Source: Paragemmobacter kunshanensis
GTDB lineage: Bacteria > Pseudomonadota > Alphaproteobacteria > Rhodobacterales > Rhodobacteraceae
NCBI RefSeq assembly: GCF_011059185.1
Contig: NZ_JAALFE010000021.1
Span: forward strand, 1 to 55,648
DNA length: 55,648 nt
Direction of reading: 5' to 3'
Each line of letters begins with the position of its first letter. Position 1 is the first letter of the stretch. Under the pieces are notes generated by a model. It had not been told where the DNA came from. It searched no databases and worked only from the letters and a program-made list of their open reading frames with translations. Both the position numbers and the translations under genes were made by a program. Positions 26,419-35,921 of this stretch are shown here, one piece after another.

Positions 26419-27150
26419 TCAGCCCAGGGCCTGCGTTCCCGCCCAGACCAGCCCGATCAGCACCGGCTGATGGATCAGATAGAGCAGCAGCGAATGCCGC
26501 CCCGGCCAGGCCAGCCGCCGCAGCCCCGGCCCCGCCCGCAACCCCGCCGCCCGGGTCCAGAGCCCCGCCCCCGCCGCGATCTTGGCCGCCCCCATCCCCG
26601 CCAGCACCGCCCCCAGCCAGGGAAAGACCGGCACGAAATCCACCGCCAGCGGCGCCACGCTGCCAAGGCCCGTCCAGGCCAGCCAGCGCGGGTTCATCAC
26701 CTCCAGCGCCACGCTGCGATCCACCGCCACCACCGCCACCGCCAGCGCCAGCAGCACCAGCCCCGGCAGCCGGATCAGCGCCAGCCCGATCAGGCTGCAC
26801 AGCGCGATGGAATGCAGGATGCCAAAAAAGACGAAGGCCTGCGGAAAGGCCAGCCATGTCGCCCCCGAAACCAGCGCCGCCGCCGCCGCCAGCCGCCCCA
26901 GCCGCCGCCAGACCCCGGGCCAGCGAATCGCCTCGCCATGGGCCAGCACAAGGCTCACCCCCGACAGGAACAGAAAGCTTCCCGCCACCAGCCGCGCAAA
27001 GATCGCCCAGCCGCCGCTGACCGTCGTTCCCGGGGCAAGATGGCCGAACATCTCCAGATCAAAGGCCAGATGGAACACCGCCATCCCCAGCAGCGCCGCC
27101 GTCCGCGCCAGATCGACCATGACCAGCCGATCCCCCGTCCCTGCCGCCAT
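26419..27150 (-). CDS. DUF1624 membrane protein, heparan-glucosaminide acetyltransferase-like
   Basis: 243 residues, about seven membrane helices. The start VMVDLARTAALLGMAVFHLAFD and the middle LVAGSFLFLSGVSLVLAHG fit DUF1624, the bacterial relatives of lysosomal HGSNAT, which pass acetyl groups across membranes. The histidine in the first helix (VFHLAFD) is the conserved candidate. I chose the internal Met, because the longer frame adds an Arg-rich tail ahead of the family's usual start. No sugar-related neighbours help to define the substrate. Confidence 0.75.
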   Translation of the reverse strand: MAAGTGDRLVMVDLARTAALLGMAVFHLAFDLEMFGHLAPGTTVSGGWAIFARLVAGSFLFLSGVSLVLAHGEAIRWPGVWRRLGRLAAAAALVSGATWLAFPQAFVFFGILHSIALCSLIGLALIRLPGLVLLALAVAVVAVDRSVALEVMNPRWLAWTGLGSVAPLAVDFVPVFPWLGAVLAGMGAAKIAAGAGLWTRAAGLRAGPGLRRLAWPGRHSLLLYLIHQPVLIGLVWAGTQALG

Positions 27151-27337
27151 TTTCCGCCCCTTCACACCGCCCGACGCGCCCTTTCTGGGCGCAAACCGCG
27201 CCCCCGGCAAGCCATGCCGGCAGGCCCTGCCCCGGCAGGGCGCGACCATTCGCTGATTGACTTCCGGACCTGCCTATGCGCCCATCATGCAGGGAACCGG
27301 AACGGGGCAGGCGTGCCCCTCATATAAAAACAAGCTC

Positions 27338-28150
27338 ATGTCGGCCGAATACGACGATCAGGGAAGAGGTGCGGGGCTGGCGGAGACCGGCCTTCTCGGC
27401 ATGGTCAAGGTGGATCACCGCGACCACGTCACCGCGCTCGCCTCCGAAGTGCTGCAGCAGGTCGCCCGCCGCGCGGGCGAGGTGCGCCGCAGCCGGGATC
27501 GCCAGGCCATCGTCACCGCAGCCTTCGCCCTCACCTCCGGAACCGAGGACGAGGCGAATGCCGCGCTTGAAGCCGTCGATGATCCGCTGCGCGAACTGGA
27601 CTGGTTCCTGTCCGAACGGCTTGGCCCCATCGCCAAGGAAATCGGCGATCTGTGGAATGCCGACAAGATCTCCTTCCTCGAAGCCACGGTCGGCGCCGCG
27701 CGGATCTATTCCTTCCTGCGCTATCGCCGCCGCCCGCCGCTCCTGGCCGATCACGGATTGCGCAAGTCGGCCACCTTCGCGCTCGTGCCGGGCGACATGC
27801 ACAGCCTCGGGATTTCGGCCGCCACCGATGTCTTCCGCGCCCGCGGCTGGGACATCACCCTTCTCGTCGGCCACAGCCATGCCGAACTGACCGCCCATTT
27901 CGAAACCTCGCGCGACGTGATCTTCGGCTTCTCGGCGGGCTCGCTCCATTCGCTCGAACCGCTGGGCAGGCTGGTCGTCGCGCTCACCGTGGCGCGGCCG
28001 GTCTGTTCGGTGCTGGTCTCGGGCCAGATCGCCACCGATCCCGGCGCCGTGCTGGCCCTGCCGGGCATCGACCATTGCGATGCCGATCTCGAAGCCGCCT
28101 ATCGCTGGTTCGAGGCGCGCACCCTCGCCCAGGCCGCGCCCTCAACCTGA
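27338..28150 (+). CDS. Orphan cobalamin (B12)-binding domain protein
   Basis: 270 residues. The C-terminal half is a B12-binding Rossmann domain with the DxHxxG base-off motif intact (GDMHSLGISA, near residue 155) followed by RGWDITLLVGHSHAEL. The N-terminal half is helical (LRELDWFLSERLGPIAKEIG, LWNADKISFLEATVGAARIYSFLR), as in the cap module of CarH and PpaA/AerR-like proteins. No DNA-binding domain is present, so it likely acts on a partner. PpaA/AerR normally lie in photosynthesis clusters, but none of those genes are here. The start is uncertain: no good Shine-Dalgarno, and 27 more residues are open upstream. Confidence 0.78.
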   Translation: MSAEYDDQGRGAGLAETGLLGMVKVDHRDHVTALASEVLQQVARRAGEVRRSRDRQAIVTAAFALTSGTEDEANAALEAVDDPLRELDWFLSERLGPIAKEIGDLWNADKISFLEATVGAARIYSFLRYRRRPPLLADHGLRKSATFALVPGDMHSLGISAATDVFRARGWDITLLVGHSHAELTAHFETSRDVIFGFSAGSLHSLEPLGRLVVALTVARPVCSVLVSGQIATDPGAVLALPGIDHCDADLEAAYRWFEARTLAQAAPST

Positions 28151-28173
28151 TCACGCCCCGGCCTGATCCGGCC

Positions 28174-29241
28174 TCACGCCTCTGCCGCCGATGCCCCGCC
28201 ATGCCGCGCCGAAAGCCGCCGGGGCGACACGCCATAACGCGCCCGGAACGCCTTGGTGAAGGTATTCGTCGCGTTGAACCCGCAGCCATAGGCCACTTCC
28301 GCCACCGGCAGATCCGTCTCCGTCAGCAATCCCCGCGCCCGCTCCAGCCGCAGCCCGTTCAGATACTGCTTCGGCGACATGCCCACATAGCGCTGGAACA
28401 ACCGCTCCACCTGCCGCCGCGACACCCCGAGCGAGGCCGCCAACCCCTCGATATCCACGCCCTGTTCCAGGTTTTCCTCGAACTGCCGGATCACCTCCAC
28501 CAGAACCGGATTGCGGATCCCCAGGGTCGAGGACAGCGACATCCGCTGCCGCAGGTCCGCCGGGCGCTGCTGGCCATGCAGGCACATCTTCAGCACCGCA
28601 TCCGCCAGCCGGTCACCGAAATTCTTGGCCACGATCTCGATGAACAGATCCGTCGCCGCCGCGCCCCCGGCACTGGTCAGGATGCGCCCGTCGATGCAGT
28701 AAAGCTGCTCCAGCGGGCGCAGATGGCCGAAGGTTTCCATGAAGGGCGGCAGGTTCTCCCAATGCAGGGTGAAACTGCGCCCCTCCAGGATCCCCGCCTT
28801 GGCCAGCGCATAGGCCCCGGTGCAAAGCCCCCCCACCGTCCGCCCCTGCCGCCATTGCCCGCGCAGCCAGTCCGCCACCCTGCGGCTGGCCGATTTCTCC
28901 GGCTCCACCCCGGCGCAGACAAAGACCATCGTCTTGGGCCGCGTCTCCCCCAGCGCCCCGTCCACCTGCAGCTTCACCCCGTTGGAACAGGCCACCGCCG
29001 CCCCCGTCTCGGACAGCACCTCCCACTGGAACAGCGCCTGCCCCGCCAGCTGATTGGCAATCCGCAGCGGCTCGATCGCCGAGGAGAAGGCAATCAGCGA
29101 GAAATTGGGCAGCAGCACAAAGGTCATGCGCAGCGGCTCCGCCACCGGGGCCACGGCCACATGCGCTACCCCCTTGGGAATGAAATTCGCCGTCATGCCC
29201 TTCTCCGTCACCCCCGCCTCCATCACCCCCGTCTCCATCAC
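28174..29241 (-). CDS. GlxA-type AraC-family regulator
   Basis: 355 residues. N-terminal DJ-1/PfpI-like domain (MTFVLLPNFSLIAFSSAIEPL to GGLCTGAYALAKAG, where the usual nucleophile-elbow Cys is kept) and C-terminal AraC double helix-turn-helix (IEGLAASLGVSRRQVERLFQ, VAEVAYGCGFNATNTFTKAF). Relatives such as GbdR, SouR and CdhR sense glycine betaine, sarcosine or carnitine. Creatinase nearby makes sarcosine, so a role in creatine/sarcosine response is a fair inference. The gene starts within the last 4 bases of the LysR gene, so the two form an operon. The first 15 residues may not be translated. Confidence 0.85.
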   Translation of the reverse strand: MMETGVMEAGVTEKGMTANFIPKGVAHVAVAPVAEPLRMTFVLLPNFSLIAFSSAIEPLRIANQLAGQALFQWEVLSETGAAVACSNGVKLQVDGALGETRPKTMVFVCAGVEPEKSASRRVADWLRGQWRQGRTVGGLCTGAYALAKAGILEGRSFTLHWENLPPFMETFGHLRPLEQLYCIDGRILTSAGGAAATDLFIEIVAKNFGDRLADAVLKMCLHGQQRPADLRQRMSLSSTLGIRNPVLVEVIRQFEENLEQGVDIEGLAASLGVSRRQVERLFQRYVGMSPKQYLNGLRLERARGLLTETDLPVAEVAYGCGFNATNTFTKAFRARYGVSPRRLSARHGGASAAEA

Positions 29242-30137
29242 GCCTGCCCGATCCCGTCCCGCGCCGCGAAGGCCCAGTCGCGAAAGGCCCGCGCCGCCTG
29301 CGCCTGCCCCGCCTCCACCCTCTCCCCCGTCACCAGATGATAGCCGTGATCCTCAAGCACCGACAGGTCCGACAATTGCACCAGCCGCCCCGCCTCCAGA
29401 TCCGGGCGGATCATCGCCAGCGGGCACAGCGCCACCCCCTGCCCGGCCAGCGCCGCCGCGCGCAGCAGGTTGAAATCCTCGAACACCGCCGCCCCCTGCT
29501 CCACCGGCATCGGCACCCCCGCCCGCCGGAACCAGGCCGCCCAGCCCGTCAGGTCCGTATCATGCAGCAACCCCAGAGACAGGAATTCCGAAGGTCGCCC
29601 CGGCCGCGTCCCGCCCAGGATCGCCGGGCTGCAGACCGGCACGCTCGCCCCCGGCAGGAAGGGCTCCGTCATCGCCCCCAATCCCTCGGGCCGCCCGCGC
29701 GCAAAGACAAAGGCCATATGCACATCCCGAAAATCCACGTCCCGCCCATGCATCGCGTAAACCACCCGCGTCTCCACCTCCGGATGCGCCGCCCGGAACC
29801 CCGCCAGCCGCGGGATCAGCCAGCACACCGCCACCGACGGGATCGCCGCAATCACCAAAGGCCCCGCCCGCAGCCCGGCCCGCGCCCGGTTGCAGGCCGC
29901 CTCCATCTCGGCCAGCGACAGGCTCAGCGCCCGCGCCAGCTCCGCCCCGTGCGGCAGCAGCCTCGGCCGCCCGCCCGCCCGATCGAACAGCGGGCCGCCC
30001 AGCCAATCCTCCAGATGCCGGATCTGGTGGCTGACCGCCGACTGCGTGACGAAAAGTAAATCCGCCGCCGCCTTGAAGGAACCCGTCTTCACCACCGCCT
30101 CGAACGCACGCAAGGCATTCAACGGAATCTGCATCAT
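29238..30137 (-). CDS. LysR-family regulator (GcvA-like)
   Basis: 299 residues. N-terminal winged helix (LNALRAFEAVVKTGSFKAAA, then LFVTQSAVSHQIRHLEDWLG) and a substrate-binding-like effector domain. The PLNALRAFEA start and SVAVCWLIPRL pattern match GcvA-type regulators. Met2 is an equally good start. It is divergent from the creatinase gene, with 128 bases between, the usual position for a LysR regulator of that gene. Confidence 0.9.
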   Translation of the reverse strand: MMQIPLNALRAFEAVVKTGSFKAAADLLFVTQSAVSHQIRHLEDWLGGPLFDRAGGRPRLLPHGAELARALSLSLAEMEAACNRARAGLRAGPLVIAAIPSVAVCWLIPRLAGFRAAHPEVETRVVYAMHGRDVDFRDVHMAFVFARGRPEGLGAMTEPFLPGASVPVCSPAILGGTRPGRPSEFLSLGLLHDTDLTGWAAWFRRAGVPMPVEQGAAVFEDFNLLRAAALAGQGVALCPLAMIRPDLEAGRLVQLSDLSVLEDHGYHLVTGERVEAGQAQAARAFRDWAFAARDGIGQA

Positions 30138-30265
30138 GCCCCTCCCCGCGTCGAATGAGTATTCCTCACCCTTTCCATGAAAAACCCTCCTTTGACAATC
30201 CCGCCCCGCGGCCCGACCTTCCGCGCCACAAACAGCCGCGACGCGGAACAGACAGAGGGCCTCCG

Positions 30266-31495
30266 ATGGAACGTGAAAGACTGCAGAACTACGTGGGCAA
30301 CGGCGACCGCCCCACCCCCACCTTCTCGGATGCCGAAATGCAGCGCCGGCTTGACGCGATCCGTAAGGTCATGGCCGAGCGGGGCATCGACGCGGCGCTC
30401 TTCTCCTCCTACCACAACATCAACTACTACTCCGATTTCCTCTTCTGCCAGTTCGGCCGCCGCTATGGCCTTCTGGTCGATCACACGATCTCCACCTCCA
30501 TCTCGGCAGGCATCGACGGCGGCCAGCCCTGGCGGCGCACCTTCGGCGGGCGCAACGTCACCTATACCGACTGGCAGAAGGACAACTACTTCCACGCCAT
30601 CCGCCAGCTGACGGCGGGCGTCAAACGGCTGGGCATCGAATACGATCACATCACCATCGACACGCTCAACCTCTTGAAATCCGAATTCCCCCAGATGGAA
30701 TTCGTCGACATCGCCGCCCCCGCCATGCGCCTGCGCATGATCAAGTCGGCCGAAGAAATCGCCCATATCGAAAAGATGACCCGCATCGCCGATATCGGCG
30801 GCGCCGCCTGCGTCGAGGCAACCCAGGTCGGCGTCCCGGAACATGAGGTGGCGCTGCATTCCACCGCCACCATGGTGCGCGAAATCGCCAAGGTCTGGCC
30901 CGCGGGCGAACTGCTCGATACCTGGACATGGTTCCAGTCCGGCATCAACACCGATGGCGCGCATAACCCGGTGACCTCGCGCCGGATCGAACGCGGCGAC
31001 ATCCTCTCGCTCAACTGCTTCCCGATGGTCGCGGGCTATTACGTGGCGCTCGAACGCACGCTTTTTGCCGAAACCGCCACCGACGAACATATCCGGCTGT
31101 GGGAATTCAACTGCAAGGTCCATGATCGCGGCAAGGAACTGCTGGTTCCGGGCAACCGCTGCTCCGACATCGCCAAGGAACTCAACGCCATGTATGCCGA
31201 GGCGGGCCTGCTGCAATATCGCAGCTTCGGCTATGGCCACAGCTTCGGCGTCCTCTGCCACTACTATGGCCGCGAGGCGGGCCTCGAACTGCGCGAGGAT
31301 TGCGACACCGTCCTCGAACCCGGCATGGTCATCTCGATGGAGCCGATGATCACCATCCCGAACCACCTGCCCGGCGCGGGCGGCTACCGGGAACACGACA
31401 TCCTCGTGATCACCGATGACAACAACAAGGGCAACCGCAACATCACGGGCTTCCCCTACGGTCCCGAACATCTGATCGTCGGCAAGCGCGGCTGA
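30266..31495 (+). CDS. Creatinase (creatine amidinohydrolase)
   Basis: 409 residues, close to the 403 of Pseudomonas creatinase, and recognisably similar along the whole length: FSSYHNINYYSDFLFCQFGR, ISAGIDGGQPWRRTF, LDTWTWFQSGINTDGAHNP, GYGHSFGVLCHYYGREAGLE, SMEPMITIPNHLPGAGGY. It hydrolyses creatine to sarcosine and urea. It has the aminopeptidase P (M24) fold but creatinases need no metal; the conserved histidine of the INTDGAHNP segment is the expected general acid-base. I set the start at the ATG where homology begins. A strong terminator follows, so it is probably monocistronic. No urease or sarcosine oxidase is in this window. Confidence 0.93.
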   Translation: MERERLQNYVGNGDRPTPTFSDAEMQRRLDAIRKVMAERGIDAALFSSYHNINYYSDFLFCQFGRRYGLLVDHTISTSISAGIDGGQPWRRTFGGRNVTYTDWQKDNYFHAIRQLTAGVKRLGIEYDHITIDTLNLLKSEFPQMEFVDIAAPAMRLRMIKSAEEIAHIEKMTRIADIGGAACVEATQVGVPEHEVALHSTATMVREIAKVWPAGELLDTWTWFQSGINTDGAHNPVTSRRIERGDILSLNCFPMVAGYYVALERTLFAETATDEHIRLWEFNCKVHDRGKELLVPGNRCSDIAKELNAMYAEAGLLQYRSFGYGHSFGVLCHYYGREAGLELREDCDTVLEPGMVISMEPMITIPNHLPGAGGYREHDILVITDDNNKGNRNITGFPYGPEHLIVGKRG

Positions 31496-31516
31496 TCCCG
31501 GCCCATTCACGCCCGG

Positions 31517-31545
31517 AAGGGGCCGCGCCCGGCGCGGCCCCTTTT
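31517..31545 (+). terminator. Rho-independent terminator after creatinase
   Basis: GGGGCCGCGCC (31519-31529) and GGCGCGGCCCC (31531-31541) are perfect complements, followed by TTTT. It closes the creatinase transcript 22 bases past its stop codon. Confidence 0.88.
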
Positions 31546-31700
31546 GCCATCCCGGGGCCGAATCATGGCATGGTTAACGCCCGCTTCGTGCAGCGTGCGT
31601 CTGCACCGGCTGCTGCACTGCGCCGCTGCACCGGCCGCGGCACGCCCATTTGCCGTGCAACCCGCCTGTTAATCCAGCGTTCTCAGGGGCTTGGCCCGGA

Positions 31701-32246
31701 TCACTCCAGCCAGACCGGCGTCACGCCCAACCCTTCCAGGAACCGCAGCAGATCCGCGGGCCGCATCTCCAGCGTCCGGTCATTGACCAGCGGATGTACA
31801 TAGACCACCTCCGCCGCCCGGATCGCCGCATCCAGCACCAGCGTCACCCCGGTTTCCGCCCCCGTCACCATCGCCAGCGGCGTCACCGCTCCGGGCCGAA
31901 TTCCCAGGAATTCCAACAGCCTGTCCGCCGATCCGAAGGACAGGTTCACCGCCCCGATCCGCTCTCCCAGCGCCTTCAGGTCGATGGGGCGGTCCTGCTC
32001 CACCGTCACCAGAAAATTGCGCTTCTTGCGGTCGCGCAGATACAGGTTGCGCACATGCAGCCCGCCCTGTGAACGGTCACGCATAACCCCTTGAACCTGC
32101 TTGGAATCCTCAACCGTCATCAGGGGCACATGGTCAAACCGCCGATAGGGGATCCCCGCCGCATCCAGCCGCGCCAGCAGCGCATCCGATGACACCGGCA
32201 GGTCTGCCCCGCCCGCCCCGGATCCCGCCATTTCCGCCCTGTCCAT
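31701..32246 (-). CDS. ProX/YbaK-type aminoacyl-tRNA deacylase
   Basis: 181 residues, free-standing editing domain that clears mischarged tRNA (Ala-tRNA-Pro for the ProXp-ala branch). Visible: DHVPLMTVEDSKQVQGVM, then HVRNLYLRDRKKRNFLVTV with the catalytic Lys, then SADRLLEFLGIRPGAVTPLAM and VYVHPLVNDRTLEM. Cytoplasmic, monocistronic, convergent with creatinase. It looks like a housekeeping gene between the two catabolic loci rather than part of either. Confidence 0.88.
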   Translation of the reverse strand: MDRAEMAGSGAGGADLPVSSDALLARLDAAGIPYRRFDHVPLMTVEDSKQVQGVMRDRSQGGLHVRNLYLRDRKKRNFLVTVEQDRPIDLKALGERIGAVNLSFGSADRLLEFLGIRPGAVTPLAMVTGAETGVTLVLDAAIRAAEVVYVHPLVNDRTLEMRPADLLRFLEGLGVTPVWLE

Positions 32247-32412
32247 TCCCCGCCCCCGCCTTGCAACGCTGCCTCAACCGGCTGAAAACCATAAGGATTT
32301 CCGCGCCCCGCACAAGCCCGCGCATCCCCCCGGAACGCCCCGCGCAAATCAGTTGACAGGGCGCCCGACCCGCCCGCAAACTCATGTGCATACCAACAAT
32401 CCCGGTCCCGGC

Positions 32413-33246
32413 ATGAGCTATGCACGCCCCCAGACCCTGACCGAAGCGATCCGCCTCCTCGCCGGATCGCAGATCAGGCTTCTGGCCGGCGGCACCGATC
32501 TCTATCCCGCCACCCAATCCGCCGCCCTGTCCGGCCCGATCCTCGATCTGGCCGATATCGCCGAACTGAACGGCATCACCCCATGGAATGGGGGCCTGCG
32601 CATCGGTGCCACTACATCATGGTCCACCATCGCCGAAGCACCCCTGCCGCCAGCCCTGCGCGCCCTGCAGCAGGCGGCGCTTCAGGTGGGCGGGCGGCAG
32701 ATCCAGAACGCCGGCACAATCGGCGGCAATCTCTGCAACGCCTCGCCCGCCGCCGATGGCGTGCCGCCGCTTCTGGTGCTGGATGCCCGGGTGGAACTGG
32801 CAGGCCCGCTAGGCCGCCGCGACCTGCCGCTTGCGGCCTTCCTCACCGGCCCGCGCCGGACGGCGCGCGCGCCCGATGAAATCGTGACCGCGATTTTCAT
32901 TCCGGAACAATCGCTTGCCGGTCACTCCTCGTTTCTGAAACTGGGCGCGCGGGCCTATCTGGTCATCTCCATCGCCATGGTCGCCGCCCGCCTGACCCTT
33001 GCCGCCGATGGCCGCATCGCCAGGGCCGCCCTCGCCGTGGGCGCCTGCGGCCCGGTCGCCACCCGCCTTGCGGCGCTCGAACCCGCGCTGACCGGCCTCA
33101 CCCCGGCGCAGGCCGCGCAAAGCATCACGCCCGAAACCCTCTCCCCCCCTCTCGCGCCCATCGACGACATCCGCGCCACCGCCGCCTATCGGCTTGAGTC
33201 TGCGGCAGAACTTCTGCGCCGCGCCCTGCTGGATTGTGCCCCATGA
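32413..33246 (+). CDS. Molybdenum hydroxylase FAD-binding subunit
   Basis: 277 residues, the CoxM/XDH-type medium subunit. FAD contacts: LLAGGTDLYPATQ near 25-37 and the TIGGNLCNASPAAD segment near 105; the C-terminal CO-dehydrogenase flavoprotein domain follows. It passes electrons from the Fe-S clusters of its partner to an acceptor. I chose the ATG giving MSYARPQTLTEAIRLL. Its stop overlaps the next start (ATGA). It is the first gene of the long overlapping operon. Confidence 0.92.
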   Translation: MSYARPQTLTEAIRLLAGSQIRLLAGGTDLYPATQSAALSGPILDLADIAELNGITPWNGGLRIGATTSWSTIAEAPLPPALRALQQAALQVGGRQIQNAGTIGGNLCNASPAADGVPPLLVLDARVELAGPLGRRDLPLAAFLTGPRRTARAPDEIVTAIFIPEQSLAGHSSFLKLGARAYLVISIAMVAARLTLAADGRIARAALAVGACGPVATRLAALEPALTGLTPAQAAQSITPETLSPPLAPIDDIRATAAYRLESAAELLRRALLDCAP

Positions 33247-35921
33247 CGCGCTTCATCCTGAACGGCACCCCCCGCCATTGCGACAGCCCCCCCACCCGCC
33301 GCCTGTCCGATGTCCTGCGCGAAGACCTCGGCCTGACCGGCACCAAGGTGGGCTGCGATGCCGGGGATTGCGGCGCCTGCACCGTGCTGATCGACGGCCG
33401 CGCCACCTGCGCCTGCCTCACCCCCGCCGCCCGGGCCGAGGGGCGGCATATCCAGACGGTCGAGGCCCAGACCCCCGAACTAACCCGCCTCCGCGCCGCC
33501 TTCCTGCGCCATGGGGCTGCGCAATGCGGCATCTGCACGCCCGGCATGCTGATGGCCGCCGCCGAACTTATCGCCCGCAATCCCGCCCCGACCGAGGCAG
33601 AGGCCGAAGCCGCCATCGGCGGCGTCCTCTGCCGTTGCACCGGCTATCGCAAGATCCTTGCCGCCATCTGCGACGCGACCGATGCCCCCGCGCCAAGCCT
33701 GCCCCAGGGCCGCGCTACCGGCCAGCCCATCCCCCGCCTTGACGGGGCGGAAAAGGTGGCCGGCGATCTCTTCGGGGCCGATGTCCTGCCGGAAAATGCC
33801 TGTGTTCTCAAGGCGATCCGCTCTCCCCATCCGCATGCGGCCTTTACCTTCGGCGATCTCGCCGCCTATGCCGCGCGGCCCGGGATCGCGGCCGTCTTCA
33901 CCGCCGCCGATATCCCCGGGCGCAATGCCTTTGGCGTCATCCCCCCCTTCGCCGATCAGCCCGCCCTTGCCGAAAGCCCCGCCCGCTTCCGGGGCGAGGC
34001 GGTCGCCCTCGTCGCCTTCGCGCCCGGCCATGATCCGGCGACCGATGATTTCCCGATCACATGGCAACCGCTTCCCGCGCTGACGGATCCCGATGCCGCG
34101 CTGCAGGCAGCCCACCCCCTGCATCCCGGTCGGCCCGACAACATTCTCGTCCAGGGCCTTGTCCGCAAAGGCGATTCCGCCACAGCCATGGACCGCGCCG
34201 CGCATGTCGTCTCGGCCGAGATCACCACCGCCTTCGTCGAACATGCCTATATCGAACCCGAGGCCGGCGCCGCCTGGCTTGAGGGCGAAACCCTCTGCAT
34301 CCGCGCCTGCACCCAGGCCCCCGTGATGGATCGCGACGAAACCGCCGCCATCCTTGCCCTGCCGCCCGACCGTATCCGCATCCTGCCCAGCGCCGTGGGC
34401 GGCGGCTTCGGCTCCAAGCTCGATCTCAGCCTGCAACCGCTGCTCGGCCTTGCCGCGCTGCGGCTGCGCCGCCCGGTGCGGATGGTCTACAGCCGCGCCG
34501 AAAGCATGGCCTCCACCACGAAACGCCACCCCGCGCGGATGCGTGGCCGCATCGGCTGCGACGCGCAAGGCATTGTCACGGCGCTGGAATTCGACGGAAC
34601 CTTCGATACCGGCGCCTATGCCAGCTGGGGGCCCACCGTCGCCAACCGCGTGCCGGTCCATGTGACCGGCCCCTATCACACCCCCCATGTCACGGCCATC
34701 GCCCGGGCCGTGCATACCCATAATCCCGTCTCGGGCGCCTTCCGCGGCTTTGGCGTGCCGCAGGCCGCCATCTGGCAGGAAACGGCCTATGACCGGCTCG
34801 CCGACAGGCTCGGCCTCGACCGGCTGGAATTCCGCCTGAGGAACGCCCTGCGCGATGGCCAGAGCAGCGCCACCGGCCAGGTCCTGCAGGCCACCGGCAT
34901 CGCCCCCTGCCTGACCGCGCTCCGCCCCCACTGGCGGCGCGCGCTGGCCGAGGCATCGGGCCAGCCCGGCCGTGGCGTGGGCCTTGCCTCCTGCTGGTAT
35001 GGCTGCGGCAACACCTCGCTTCCCAATCCCTCCACCATCCGCATCGGCATCACCGCGCGGGGGGAACTGGTCCTGCATCAGGGGGCCACCGATATCGGGC
35101 AGGGCTCCAACACCGTGATCGCCCAGATCGCCGCCGATGCGCTGGGGTTGCCCGTCGGGCAGATCCGCCTGATCGGCCCCGATACCGCCCTGACGCCGGA
35201 TGCGGGCAAGACCTCGGCCAGCCGCCAGACCTTTGTCACCGGCCGCGCGGCGCTGGCCGCCGGGGCCGAACTGCGCGCCGCCATCCTGCGCCGCGCCAAT
35301 GCCTCCGACGCGGCCCGCCTGTCGCTCGACGGCCCCCTCCTTGCCGTCACCGAAGGCGCCACCCGGCACGAGATCGCGCTTGCGGGCCTGCCCCCCGATG
35401 ACATGGGCTATGTGCTGATGGCCGAAGCAAGCTATGATCCCCCCACCGCGCCGCTGGATGAAAACGGTCAGGGTCGCCCCTACGCCCTTTACGGCTATGG
35501 CGCGCAAATGGTTGAACTTTCCGTCGATCCCGCGCTGGGAACGGTGCGCCTGCACCGCATCACCGCGGCGCATGACCTTGGCCTTGCGATCAACCCGCTG
35601 CTCGCCACCGGCCAGATCGAGGGCGGCATCGCCCAGGGCATCGGCCTTGCCCTGATGGAGGAATACCTCCCCGGCCGGACCGAGAACCTGCATGACTACC
35701 TCATTCCCACGGCGGGCGACGTGCCCCCGATCACCTCCCTCCTGATCGAGGTGCCCGATCCCGAAGGTCCCTTCGGGGCCAAGGGCCTTGGGGAACATGT
35801 GCTGATCCCCACGGCCCCGGCCATCCTGAACGCCATCCGCCATGCCACCGGGGCCGAGATCACGCAGCTTCCCGCCCTGCCGCACCGCATCCTTGCCGCG
35901 ATGAGGGCTGCCCGGCCATGA
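33243..35921 (+). CDS. Fused 2Fe-2S and molybdopterin subunit of a molybdenum hydroxylase
   Basis: 892 residues joining the small (residues 1-150) and large (155-892) subunits that are often separate. Two 2Fe-2S sites: C38, C43, C46 and C58 (plant-type), and C95, C98, C130, C132 (QCGICTPG and CRCTGY). Mo-cofactor motifs: VGGGFGSKLD, SGAFRGFGVPQ, GATDIGQGSN, and the catalytic Glu near residue 851 in FGAKGLGEHV. Enzymes of this layout hydroxylate N-heterocycles next to the ring nitrogen, for example nicotinate or purines. The reductase gene downstream suggests a pyridine or pyrimidine-like substrate. Confidence 0.93.
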   Translation: MTRFILNGTPRHCDSPPTRRLSDVLREDLGLTGTKVGCDAGDCGACTVLIDGRATCACLTPAARAEGRHIQTVEAQTPELTRLRAAFLRHGAAQCGICTPGMLMAAAELIARNPAPTEAEAEAAIGGVLCRCTGYRKILAAICDATDAPAPSLPQGRATGQPIPRLDGAEKVAGDLFGADVLPENACVLKAIRSPHPHAAFTFGDLAAYAARPGIAAVFTAADIPGRNAFGVIPPFADQPALAESPARFRGEAVALVAFAPGHDPATDDFPITWQPLPALTDPDAALQAAHPLHPGRPDNILVQGLVRKGDSATAMDRAAHVVSAEITTAFVEHAYIEPEAGAAWLEGETLCIRACTQAPVMDRDETAAILALPPDRIRILPSAVGGGFGSKLDLSLQPLLGLAALRLRRPVRMVYSRAESMASTTKRHPARMRGRIGCDAQGIVTALEFDGTFDTGAYASWGPTVANRVPVHVTGPYHTPHVTAIARAVHTHNPVSGAFRGFGVPQAAIWQETAYDRLADRLGLDRLEFRLRNALRDGQSSATGQVLQATGIAPCLTALRPHWRRALAEASGQPGRGVGLASCWYGCGNTSLPNPSTIRIGITARGELVLHQGATDIGQGSNTVIAQIAADALGLPVGQIRLIGPDTALTPDAGKTSASRQTFVTGRAALAAGAELRAAILRRANASDAARLSLDGPLLAVTEGATRHEIALAGLPPDDMGYVLMAEASYDPPTAPLDENGQGRPYALYGYGAQMVELSVDPALGTVRLHRITAAHDLGLAINPLLATGQIEGGIAQGIGLALMEEYLPGRTENLHDYLIPTAGDVPPITSLLIEVPDPEGPFGAKGLGEHVLIPTAPAILNAIRHATGAEITQLPALPHRILAAMRAARP

